A stretch of 64,000 bases of DNA from Flavobacteriales bacterium (GTDB taxonomy: Bacteria > Bacteroidota > Bacteroidia > Flavobacteriales_F > PHOS-HE28). Made by a program: the position numbers and the translations under genes. The notes under the pieces are model-generated. The model was not told the origin of the DNA. It searched no databases and was given only the letters and a program-made list of their open reading frames with translations. Location of the stretch: the NCBI GenBank assembly GCA_020635675.1, contig JACJZJ010000002.1:620001-684000 (forward strand). Reading direction: 5' to 3'. Position 1 is the first letter of the stretch. Each line of letters opens with the position of its first letter. Shown here piece after piece: positions 55,635-62,956 of this stretch.

Positions 55635-57884
55635 ATGAGATCAATCAGTGCAGTACTAGGAATGGTACTGAGCGTTACGATGGTAGCGCAATGGAGTGTG
55701 ACTGGAAACAGCGGCACTACACCAGGAACTAACTACCTCGGCACCCAAGATCAGCAGCGTATGCTCATCAAGACCTACGCCAAGTGGCGCTTGATGGTCA
55801 ACGAGGACGACGCCTATACCATCAATGGCTTCAGTTCCTTGCCAGCATATGGCTTTACCGCGATCAGTCCGACATCGAGCTTTTGGGGCTCTGGTCCTGG
55901 TGGGCCATTCAGCCGGTTGCATCTAGCGGAGGGCTCAGGGACAAACAATCAGGATCAGGGCTACCGACCGTGGATGCGCAACGGCATCACATTCACTGGC
56001 AACAGTGATATGGGGTACATCGGTCAGAAGTACACCTACAACGACTCATCGGACTATACTTCCGGGGAGCAGGACGACTACACTGACATGATCATCAACT
56101 GGAGTGACAATCCGGGTACCTGGTTAAGCGACCGCCTGCGGTTCATTTTCACTTCGGACTACGATGCCAGCACCACGGGCAACGGATCGCTGGAGGGTCT
56201 GGAGGCCATGCAGCTGTATCCGCACGACAGCGGATCCGAGGTATTCGTGGGTATCGGGGATTGGTTCGCAGCGGCTGCCACGCCCAGTGAGCGCCTCGAT
56301 GTACTTGATCGAACGATCCGTATCCGAAGGCTTGTTCCGGACTACGAGGACCAAAGCCTGGAGAAGTTCGTGGTGACGGACGACAATGGGCGCTTGCATT
56401 GGGCGGATAAGCCGCAGGACTGCGACTGGACCGTGATTCCTGGATCCGGCGCCGGTACCAACGACGTGTACACAGCGTATGGGAGCGCAACGGACGATTG
56501 CCCAGATGAGACGGAAGCAGTAGGAATAGGGACGAATGCCCCGGGGGCCAAACTCCACGTGAATACGAGCAATTTCGGTACGGCAATGAAGGTCATTGGG
56601 ACGATGAGCACGACGACCAACAAGGGGGTCTATGTTGAGACGTCCGGTGGCTCAAGCTCGAACTACGGATTGGATGTCAGCTCGACCCAAGGTTCCGCGA
56701 CGAATGCCGCGAGCTATGGAGTAAACGTTCGGGCGATAGGAAGTGGAGCATCCGGAAACAGCCAGAACTACGGCGTGAGGGCATCATGTACCGGAACGAC
56801 CTATCGCTCCAGAGGATTTGAGGCTACTACCGATGGGGCGACGTTCACGTCATACGCGGGCAACTTCATTTCGCATGATCATGCCTCCTACGCGAACGGT
56901 GTGGAGGGATATTCCGATGACGGAATTCTAAGCAGCCACGGCGTCTACGGTATCGCGGAAAGCGATGCCGAGGAGAATTTTGGTGTTCACGGAGAAGCTA
57001 ATGGCACGGATGACTACGCGTACTATGGTGTATATGGCGAGGCCACCTCTTCGGGCTCAACCCCGGTGGTCATCGGTGTTTACGGCACAGCTTCTGGTTC
57101 TGGAAGCGACATTTGGGCGATGTACTCGGAAGGCGATCAGTACAGCACATCGTCATCTACATGGAACACTTCTGACGCTATGTTCAAGGACAATGTGGAG
57201 GATCTCTCAGACGCCTTGGACTTGATTGAGCTACTAGAACCGAAGACGTTCACATTTGACACGGCCACATACGGCTACATGCATTTTTCTTCCCGACCAC
57301 AGTTTGGGATGATTGCGCAAGACGTTGAGAATGTCATTCCGACCATTGTGCGGGAGGTGCACCGGCCAGCTGATCTGGATAGCTCCGGCAACGTTGTGCA
57401 TGCGCCGCTGGACTTCAAGGCCATGCAATATGGTGCGCTGATCCCTGTACTCGTGGCGGCCCTCAAGGAACAGCAGGCCACCATTGACGACCAAGCCTCG
57501 CGGTTGGATGATCTGGAACAGTCGCTGGCCTCCTGTTGTTCTTCCATGAACGGATCCGGCAGCCAATCAATGACCCTTGGCTCCAATATGGGTGTGGATG
57601 CTCCCTCAAAGGACAAAGCGTTGGGCAGCGACCTCACCATCGCCCCGAACCCCTTCACAGAAAGCACCACCTTGAGCTACCTGCTTGCGAAGGCGGGTCA
57701 GATGCGGCTGGACGTCAGCTCGAGCGAGGGCCTGCACATCGTCACCTTGCGCAGCGGTCGGCAGGAAGCGGGTGCCTATAGCATGACCTGGAACACTCAG
57801 GATCTGGCCGCCGGCATCTACTATATCACCCTGTACCAGGACGGCGAGCAGCTCGTGCGGAAGGCCGTGAAGGTGAGCCGGTAA
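55635..57884 (+). CDS. Tail-fibre-like surface protein with S74 chaperone domain and T9SS sorting domain
   Basis: 749 residues with signal peptide MRSISAVLGMVLSVTMVAQ. Residues ~20-260 contain the sequence found in Bacteroidota tail-fibre-domain proteins (GIGTNAPGAKLHVNTSNFGT near 300 marks the fibre start). Residues ~300-500 are a repetitive shaft with VYGIAESDAEENFGVHGEAN and YYGVYGEATSSGST units. A Peptidase_S74 intramolecular chaperone domain starts at ~511 (SDAMFKDNVEDLSDALDLIE; FGMIAQDVENVIPTIV) and ends in a coiled coil (EQQATIDDQASRLDDLEQSL). From ~665 a T9SS type A domain (LTIAPNPFTESTTLSYLL ... LAAGIYYITLYQDG) follows. The known role of S74 is trimerisation of phage-type fibres; here it would trimerise a secreted fibre. 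Confidence 0.85.
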   Translation: MRSISAVLGMVLSVTMVAQWSVTGNSGTTPGTNYLGTQDQQRMLIKTYAKWRLMVNEDDAYTINGFSSLPAYGFTAISPTSSFWGSGPGGPFSRLHLAEGSGTNNQDQGYRPWMRNGITFTGNSDMGYIGQKYTYNDSSDYTSGEQDDYTDMIINWSDNPGTWLSDRLRFIFTSDYDASTTGNGSLEGLEAMQLYPHDSGSEVFVGIGDWFAAAATPSERLDVLDRTIRIRRLVPDYEDQSLEKFVVTDDNGRLHWADKPQDCDWTVIPGSGAGTNDVYTAYGSATDDCPDETEAVGIGTNAPGAKLHVNTSNFGTAMKVIGTMSTTTNKGVYVETSGGSSSNYGLDVSSTQGSATNAASYGVNVRAIGSGASGNSQNYGVRASCTGTTYRSRGFEATTDGATFTSYAGNFISHDHASYANGVEGYSDDGILSSHGVYGIAESDAEENFGVHGEANGTDDYAYYGVYGEATSSGSTPVVIGVYGTASGSGSDIWAMYSEGDQYSTSSSTWNTSDAMFKDNVEDLSDALDLIELLEPKTFTFDTATYGYMHFSSRPQFGMIAQDVENVIPTIVREVHRPADLDSSGNVVHAPLDFKAMQYGALIPVLVAALKEQQATIDDQASRLDDLEQSLASCCSSMNGSGSQSMTLGSNMGVDAPSKDKALGSDLTIAPNPFTESTTLSYLLAKAGQMRLDVSSSEGLHIVTLRSGRQEAGAYSMTWNTQDLAAGIYYITLYQDGEQLVRKAVKVSR

Positions 57885-57909
57885 GCGCCTAGCAGAGTAC
57901 ACGACTGCA

Positions 57910-57950
57910 ACGACGAGGGCGCTTGGTGATGACCGAGCGCCCTCTGTCGT
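57910..57950 (+). terminator. Terminator hairpin after the S74 gene
   Basis: ACGACGAGGGCGCT pairs with AGCGCCCTC-T-GTCGT: a 14-bp stem with one bulged T and a 12-nt loop, followed by TTTAGG. It starts 26 bp after the stop. The remaining ~95 bp to the next gene shows nothing else. Confidence 0.7.
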
Positions 57951-58047
57951 TTAGGACCAGTACTTTGTAAGCTTCACCTCCAGGAATGAGTGGCCGAACT
58001 TCGGGGAAGCTTACAGTAGGTTGCATGCCCACGGATCCTTGCACCCG

Positions 58048-58452
58048 ATGAAACCATCCGTCATACGGCTGCTGTTGTCGAACGCGATCCATATCGGCGG
58101 GTTCCTTGTCGCTATCTACCTGTTCCTGGTCATCGGGAGTATTTTCTATCCCACTGAAGGCTGGCGCCCGGTGGTCCTGACAGGTTTTCCAGCCGCGCTG
58201 TACCTGCTATGGATGTACGGAGCGTGGCACTTGCTGTGGCTGTTGGGGGCCATGTGTGCGATCGATCTATGCACCGTGCTGGTCTTCGGGCGGATGACGC
58301 AGACCGTTTTGATCTTGCAAGGCTTCATCCTTTGTGGTGTGCTGCTCTATTGGGCGTTGGAACTCGAGGATTTCTTGGTCGGCTGTTTGAGTGTATCCGC
58401 AGGTCTTACACAGTGGATCCGAGCCAGGTGGATCGATCGCTCTGGTTCGTAG
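58048..58452 (+). CDS. Small four-helix membrane protein, unknown
   Basis: 134 residues from ATG 58048 (an ATG at 58021 adds nine polar residues). Four hydrophobic helices (IHIGGFLVAIYLFLVIGSIF; AALYLLWMYGAWHLLWLLGA; IDLCTVLVFGRMTQTVLILQ; FILCGVLLYWALELEDFLVG). The last ~20 residues are basic. No family is recognised. Confidence 0.6.
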   Translation: MKPSVIRLLLSNAIHIGGFLVAIYLFLVIGSIFYPTEGWRPVVLTGFPAALYLLWMYGAWHLLWLLGAMCAIDLCTVLVFGRMTQTVLILQGFILCGVLLYWALELEDFLVGCLSVSAGLTQWIRARWIDRSGS

Positions 58453-58490
58453 GCTCCGGATGCATCCTCCGCGCCTGCCTACCTTCCCCC

Positions 58491-58775
58491 ATGCCCTTCC
58501 CCCTGCGCCCCGCCTTCTTCGCCCTCACCATCCTGGCCGTCGCCTGCACACCCGTGCATACGCCCGATGAGGTGGCCACCACCCCCGCCATCGGCCTGGA
58601 GCTGCAGCGCTGGCTGCTGCCCCACCAGCACGAGGTGATCGTGCCCGCCGCCAACACCCCCGCCTGCGACCACCTCACCGAACAAGGCTATCAGCATACC
58701 CCCGCCGGGGTGCGCGTGGCATACGGGGATCCCGTAGGTTTGGAAGTGGAGAAGGTGTTCGGGGTGCCGTGGTGA
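58491..58775 (+). CDS. Short lipoprotein, chimeric or truncated
   Basis: 94 residues with a lipoprotein signal (FFALTILAVACTPVH, lipobox LAVAC). The first ~27 codons up to DEVATT are repeated in the gene at 63745, where a longer, different protein follows. The last ~15 codons (AYGDPVGLEVEKVFG) are repeated as a fragment at 51478. The gene therefore looks like a join of two pieces that also occur separately nearby. Whether the product is functional is doubtful. Confidence 0.5.
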   Translation: MPFPLRPAFFALTILAVACTPVHTPDEVATTPAIGLELQRWLLPHQHEVIVPAANTPACDHLTEQGYQHTPAGVRVAYGDPVGLEVEKVFGVPW

Positions 58776-58835
58776 GGGTTGGGCTTTGCGTGCGGAGTAG
58801 GGAGGATAAGATCGATCATGGGGTTTATACCCTAG

Positions 58836-59553
58836 TTGGGGTTAATAGTAAAATGGGACGCTTAGTACGAATAGCCGGACTGACTTTGGGAACTCTGACC
58901 TTGTTTGGTTTTGCCTATGTTTTGTTTCTCTTGAGCGACCTTAATCCAACCTACGACAATCAAGAAGTAGGTCAGCTACAGTCCGAAATCAAGAACGCTG
59001 AGGGCTTACCCAAGGAATTTGTTGACGTGGTCAATGAACTCAAACCTATTACTTCAACTACTGGTGTTTTAACAGATTGGATGAAAACATCCTACGTTAG
59101 AAGATGCCCATGCTTGGAGGTAGCAAGCATTAACCATAATCTATATCAAGGGGACAACAGGTTCTTGGGAAACAGATATATCCTAAGCCTGAAGTTGGAA
59201 AAGAAGGTTAGTCAAGAGGAATGCCTCGGTTTTTTGGTGCGACACTATGACTTTTTGTACGGTAATACCGACATCTCGAAAGCGGCCAAATTCTATTTTA
59301 ACAAGGACTTTGAAAACCTCGAAAAAGACGAGTTTGCGACTTTGGCCTTGATGCTTGAAAATTCATCATTGTACAATCCGAAAAGGCGTCCCGAACTCAT
59401 AGCTAAGCGACTTGATAAATTAAACTACTAACCCCAACATCTGCTATCAAAATAAGGCGTGACGACAGGTACGCAAACTCAGTTGTTTCTACCAAGTTCG
59501 GTTTCGGGCGAAAGGTCAAAGGAGTTAAAGCCCTATTTTCATAGCAGTAACCG
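58836..59553 (+). mobile_element. Integron-type gene cassette (putative)
   Basis: An AT-rich 718-bp unit with one gene. It starts after the G of GTTGGGGTTA (58835) and ends at the G of GTTGTAC (59553). The inverse core at its 3' site (CCCCAAC, 59432-59438, preceded by TAA) is the complement of its first bases TTGGGG, a relation known for integron cassettes in which both ends come from the same circle. No integrase gene is seen in the window. Confidence 0.55.
58853..59431 (+). CDS. Transglycosylase (GT51)-like protein, truncated or degenerate
   Basis: 192 residues from ATG 58853 (an upstream in-frame start at 58769 is rejected because it lies outside the cassette). One N-terminal TM helix (IAGLTLGTLTLFGFAYVLFL). 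The C-terminal part (AKFYFNKDFENLEKDEFATL; LMLENSSLYNPKRRPELIAK) matches the last motifs of peptidoglycan glycosyltransferases (family GT51: yFgkdl-L-eaAlLA ... P-YNP-r-Pe-a--R). The catalytic glutamate motif (EDxxFxxHxG) is not found, and the length is about 30 residues shorter than a GT51 domain alone, so activity is unlikely. Strongly AT-rich codon use and an attC-like site right after the stop suggest acquisition as a cassette. Confidence 0.65.
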   Translation: MGRLVRIAGLTLGTLTLFGFAYVLFLLSDLNPTYDNQEVGQLQSEIKNAEGLPKEFVDVVNELKPITSTTGVLTDWMKTSYVRRCPCLEVASINHNLYQGDNRFLGNRYILSLKLEKKVSQEECLGFLVRHYDFLYGNTDISKAAKFYFNKDFENLEKDEFATLALMLENSSLYNPKRRPELIAKRLDKLNY

Positions 59554-59559
59554 TTGTAC
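59432..59559 (+). other. attC-like recombination site
   Basis: 128 bp. R'' CCCCAAC (59432-59438) and R' GTTGTAC (59553-59559) bound an imperfect hairpin. CTGCTAT-AAAATA-GGC (59441-59458) pairs with GCC-TATTTT-ATAGCAG (59530-59547): 16 pairs broken by two single mismatches, with extra bases next to the outer boxes (TAACC on one side, AT on the other). The loop is ~70 nt. The next small gene begins 12 bp later. Confidence 0.6.
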
Positions 59560-59571
59560 CTAATGTGAAAA

Positions 59572-59982
59572 ATGCCTATTCGACAAGCTGACATAAACCG
59601 ATATGGAGCTCCAATTTACTTTGAGCGAGAAGGACAAATTACCGTTAGAACGGGCCCTTCATCGGGACGGACTTTGGCCGCTAAAAAAATTCCACTTGAC
59701 GGAAGGCGCTATGTCTGTGCTGGAAAAATCATTTTGAAAGGTGGTCTTGAACTTAGAGCGAACTTTGAAATCAGGACAGACACTTTTGACTTTCTGGACA
59801 GAGAAACTGTGCGAGTGCATATAAAGGACGAGGATGCTTGGTATAAAATTGACGAACCGGAACTGTGGACAGTCCTTGAAAAAGAAATGGACGAAGAATT
59901 ACCATACACTTGGCTGCCTGACAAGCCATTGGACTATCACGTGGAAGGCCCTTACCCGATGGACTTTTATGAAAGAAAATAA
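59572..59982 (+). CDS. AT-rich hypothetical protein in cassette position
   Basis: 136 residues. It starts 12 bp after the attC-like core, as cassette genes usually do. Mostly beta-structure is suggested: GAPIYFEREGQITVRTGPSS; RRYVCAGKIILKGGLELRAN; FEIRTDTFDFLDRETVRVHI; followed by an acidic tail with DEPELWTVLEKEMDEELPYT. No family is recognised. Codon use is A/T-rich. No complete second attC follows; GGCAGAAC at 59990 could be the left remnant, cut off before E5. Confidence 0.6.
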   Translation: MPIRQADINRYGAPIYFEREGQITVRTGPSSGRTLAAKKIPLDGRRYVCAGKIILKGGLELRANFEIRTDTFDFLDRETVRVHIKDEDAWYKIDEPELWTVLEKEMDEELPYTWLPDKPLDYHVEGPYPMDFYERK

Positions 59983-60048
59983 AACACTAGGCAGAACAAA
60001 AGCTAAGTGTCAGGACTATGGTATTGCGTAACTTGGGGCAAAGCCCCC

Positions 60049-60197
60049 GATCCGGCGCGAGAGTTAGGACCGCCGACCGGAGGGAGAGAGGGCCGTCCTC
60101 TCGTGCCATTGTAGTCCCGGTCCTTGTTGGGACCAAAGCGCGGGATGGCGCCAGGCTCGTTCCTCGTCCGCACCGGGCCAACTCCCGCGCCAGAACA
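60049..60197. repeat. Palindromic repeat element E5
   Basis: ~149 bp from GATCCGGCGCGAGAGTTAGG to GGCCAACTCCCGCGCCAGA. The end repeats are the best conserved of all copies: GGCGCGAGAGTTAGG against GGCGCGGGAGTTGG on the other strand. The interior matches E1 and E2 (GGTCCTTGTTGGGACC, GGCGCCAGGCTCGTTCC). Between 59983 and 60048 no gene is seen. Confidence 0.9.
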
Positions 60198-60231
60198 GGG
60201 CGTGGCCCTTGCCGCCTTGGTCCCTTTTAGT

Positions 60232-60290
60232 GGTCACTGCACGCAAGGTGAGCTGAGCCGCCCCTTACATTGGAGCGATGGCCGCGACCA
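60232..60290 (+). repeat. 59-bp direct repeat, right copy
   Basis: Matches 51219-51277 at 55 of 59 positions. Here the ankyrin gene and the epimerase gene are not present; only this junction piece (GGTGAGCTGA...ATGGCCGCGACCA) remains, followed by an unrelated 26-codon ORF ending at 60370. The rest of the stretch to 60383 holds no gene. Confidence 0.9.
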
Positions 60291-60383
60291 CCGTAGACGT
60301 CCCTGCCGACTTTCCCGTTCTAGAATGGGACGTTGCGGATCCGAGTGGAATGTTCCGCCCGGGATCGTGACAAACGCAAAGCG

Positions 60384-61262
60384 ATGACCGGAAGGTTACG
60401 ACGGTTTGATACGAGGTGCCCGGCCTATCGGATCCTGGCTTCCTTGTTGCTTTTGGTATTTGGTGGGGTCACGTTCGGTCAGGATGAGGGGTCAGGGTGT
60501 TTCGGGGAGGAGCTGATCCAGCAGGCCGAGGACCACTATTGCGCAGGTGATACCATGCAGGCGCTGCGCTCGCTGGAGACCTACGCGGAGCAGTATCCGG
60601 ATCTTGCGACCACCGTGTTCGTGAAGTGGCGACTGGCTGAACACCTGCTGCAAAGTGACACAGCGGGCGCCCTGCGTCTGATGAACGAAGCATTGGCGAT
60701 CGAACCGATGTTCGGATGGGTCAATATCAAGGACAGTTGTGTACTGTTCCAAAGGCGCCTATCGGGATCGGTAAAAGCGGACATGTGCGTGGAGATGAAC
60801 CGGATCTACCGGGCAATGGACGACCCCCAGCAAGCGCTGCACTGCCTGGAGCTTGCGGATACCAAATACCTGCCCTATCAGGGTTGCGGCAACGGCATGC
60901 TGATGTACAAGACCTTTCTCTCACCGGAGTTCGCCAAGGTTTACCTGCAACTGGGGGATACCGCGCAGGCCATGGACCGGCTCTTGCTGTTCCTCTTTTC
61001 CACGGATGGGGATGCGCGCCCCGTGGCCGCAATGCTGAAGGAGATCCTCCTGGAGCGGTATACCGCTGAGGAGATCGCCCGGGAGTTGCGGAAGGGGATA
61101 AGGAATATAGTGATCGTAGACGGGCGCGAGGATGAGCCGGAGAAGATCCTGCGGATGACCGTTTGGGGCCACGTGATCAGGGAAGCTGCTAGCCGGAACG
61201 CGGGATGGTACAGACGTTGGTTCCGGCAGGAGATCGGTTATCGGATGTTGACCTCGAACTGA
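60384..61262 (+). CDS. Secreted TPR-like protein, unknown
   Basis: 292 residues from ATG 60384; 17 in-frame residues upstream are rejected. A signal peptide-like segment (YRILASLLLLVFGGVTFGQ) is followed by helical repeats (ELIQQAEDHYCAGDTMQALR; RLAEHLLQSDTAGALRLMNE; MNRIYRAMDDPQQALHCLEL; YLQLGDTAQAMDRLLLFLFS) that fit TPR motifs. Several cysteines (Cys39, Cys53 and others) are spaced as in secreted proteins. The C-terminal ~60 residues are basic and unrelated to TPRs. Function unknown. The next gene starts 32 bp downstream. Confidence 0.6.
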   Translation: MTGRLRRFDTRCPAYRILASLLLLVFGGVTFGQDEGSGCFGEELIQQAEDHYCAGDTMQALRSLETYAEQYPDLATTVFVKWRLAEHLLQSDTAGALRLMNEALAIEPMFGWVNIKDSCVLFQRRLSGSVKADMCVEMNRIYRAMDDPQQALHCLELADTKYLPYQGCGNGMLMYKTFLSPEFAKVYLQLGDTAQAMDRLLLFLFSTDGDARPVAAMLKEILLERYTAEEIARELRKGIRNIVIVDGREDEPEKILRMTVWGHVIREAASRNAGWYRRWFRQEIGYRMLTSN

Positions 61263-61294
61263 TGCGGCAAGAGCTACATTGGGTCAAAGGAACC

Positions 61295-62086
61295 ATGCAC
61301 ATGCCAAGGGGAGTTCTGACAACGCTATGCTTAATGGTGATGGCCGCCAGCACAAGCCTGGGGCAAACCGCGGAGGAGCTCAACACGCGATCCAAGGAGA
61401 TGCTCACGGAAGGGAACATGCAAGCTGCGGTTCCGCTGCTAAGAAGCGCAGCGGAGCTCGGTCACCCTGAAGCCCAGTTCAACCTGGCGGTGTGCTATCA
61501 ACAAGGGGTCGAGGTGGAAAGGAACGACAGCATCGCGAACTATTGGTTGACACGATCGGCGGAGCAAGGTTCCGTCAATGCCCAATTCAAGATAGCCTAC
61601 AGCTATGCCGTAGGTAGAGGCTGTGAAAAGGACATGACGAAAGCGTTCCATTGGACGATGAAATGCGCTGAACAGAACGACCCTGAATGCATGTGGAACC
61701 TTCTTGGCTGCTATGCGAATGGAACGGGAACGGAACAGAACAATGATAGCATGCTCCATTGGGCGCAGCGGCTCGCCTCGCTGCCCGACATGGAGGATCT
61801 GGAAATGAGCGGCTACATCACCAATGCCCGGTTGAACCTGGCCGTGATGTATCGTGACGGGAACAACGTGGCAAGGAATGCCCGGACCAGCTACATGTGG
61901 TATCTGATATACAACGAGAGCAAGAGGGACCATTCCATTTTGGAACAGCGGAAGAACATCGAAGCCATGAAAAGCCTGGAGGCCGAACTTTCAGAGGCGG
62001 ATAGGGATGGGGCGAAGGATGATGCGGAGCAACAGATCGGTCGCAAGCTGATGAACCTGGACAACCTGCATAAAGAGGACATGTAG
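61295..62086 (+). CDS. Sel1-repeat protein, secreted
   Basis: 263 residues; start at 61295 (MHMPRGVLTTLCLMVMAAST) gives a signal peptide, with M3 as an alternative. Four Sel1-like repeats follow (AAELGHPEAQFNLAVCYQQG; SAEQGSVNAQFKIAYSYAVG; KCAEQNDPECMWNLLGCYAN; SGYITNARLNLAVMYRDGNN). Sel1 repeats are TPR-related and mediate protein contacts. The C-terminal helix (LEQRKNIEAMKSLEAELSEA) closes the solenoid as in many members. It lies immediately left of E6 (7 bp). Confidence 0.8.
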   Translation: MHMPRGVLTTLCLMVMAASTSLGQTAEELNTRSKEMLTEGNMQAAVPLLRSAAELGHPEAQFNLAVCYQQGVEVERNDSIANYWLTRSAEQGSVNAQFKIAYSYAVGRGCEKDMTKAFHWTMKCAEQNDPECMWNLLGCYANGTGTEQNNDSMLHWAQRLASLPDMEDLEMSGYITNARLNLAVMYRDGNNVARNARTSYMWYLIYNESKRDHSILEQRKNIEAMKSLEAELSEADRDGAKDDAEQQIGRKLMNLDNLHKEDM

Positions 62087-62093
62087 CGCCCCT

Positions 62094-62186
62094 GATCTGG
62101 CGCGAGAGCTAGGTCCACCGACCGGAGGGAGGGGGCCATTCGTTCGTTCTCCGTTCTCACCCGACTAACCCCCGCGCCCTAGATTC
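62094..62186. repeat. Palindromic repeat element E6 (short form)
   Basis: 93 bp, nearly identical to E4: GATCTGGCGCGAGAGCTAGG left end, GACTAACCCCCGCGCCCTAG right end, same GGCCATTCGTTCGT middle. It lies 12 bp upstream of the second ydeI-like gene. Confidence 0.9.
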
Positions 62187-62198
62187 GGGCCTCCTTCG

Positions 62199-62777
62199 AT
62201 GACAAGCTCAACTGCCCTTCCGACCCGCGCATTCAAGACCGCCGAGTCGTTCGAAAACTGGCTCGAAGAGAACCAGGAAAGCGCGAACGGGCTCTGGCTC
62301 AAACTGTTCAAGAAGGATTCCGGGAAGAAGACCATCAGCTATGCGGAAGCCCTGGACGTGGCGCTGTGCTACGGATGGATCGATGGGCAGAAGAAGGCGT
62401 TCGACGCGGAAGCCTGGCTCCAGAAGTTCTGCCCGCGCAAGGCGAGGAGCGTCTGGTCCAAGGTGAATATCGGCCATGTGGAACGCTTGATCAAGGAGGG
62501 CCGAATGAGACCATCCGGAGCAAGGGCCATCGAAAAGGCCAAAGAGGACGGGTCCTGGGAGCGGGCCTACGATCCCCCGAGCAGGATGACCGTGCCGGAT
62601 GATCTTCTCAAAGCACTGCGCAGGAACAAGCAGGCCGAGAAGCATTTCAAGGGCCTGAACAAGACGGACCGCTTCATCATCGGCTTTCGCCTGCAGACCG
62701 CGAAGAAGCAGGAGACCAGGGAGAAGCGCATGAAGGAGATCATCGAAAAGCTGGTCAGGGGTGAGAAGTTCCGATGA
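62199..62777 (+). CDS. YdeI/OmpD-associated family protein, copy 2
   Basis: 192 residues, identical in length and alignable without gaps to copy 1 at 52810. Changes are spread over the protein (e.g. ESFENWLEENQESANG for KSFETWLEKNQESAGG, KKAFDAEA for KKALDAEA, LRRNKQ for LRKNKQ), so both copies have kept an open frame. The duplicated unit is E element + gene + ~70 bp of downstream sequence. Downstream at about 62795-62850 a degenerate left half of an E-like element (GGTTAGTGGCCCGGAGGGAG) can be seen, as after copy 1. Confidence 0.85.
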   Translation: MTSSTALPTRAFKTAESFENWLEENQESANGLWLKLFKKDSGKKTISYAEALDVALCYGWIDGQKKAFDAEAWLQKFCPRKARSVWSKVNIGHVERLIKEGRMRPSGARAIEKAKEDGSWERAYDPPSRMTVPDDLLKALRRNKQAEKHFKGLNKTDRFIIGFRLQTAKKQETREKRMKEIIEKLVRGEKFR

Positions 62778-62956
62778 GTGTTGCAGCGGCTGGTCAGGTG
62801 TGAGCGTAAGGTTAGTGGCCCGGAGGGAGAGGGACCGTTCGCGCGTGCCGCATCACAATGCTTCTACGGAGTCGGCTACATTTAGCTGTCGCATCCATAC
62901 CCTGTCAGTTGGGCAATGATCGAGGACATCCCCTGGATCCGGAAGGGATCGATGCC

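Noticed and set aside
59983..60048. A second complete attC site after the gene at 59572
   Set aside because: GGCAGAAC could be a left core, but no matching hairpin arm or right core is found before E5; at most a remnant.
51326..62186. E elements as integron attC sites
   Set aside because: They contain GTTAGG at the left and CTAAC or CCAAC at the right, the reverse of the attC order (AAC left, GTT right). The cassette-start/inverse-core complementarity found at 58836 does not hold for them.
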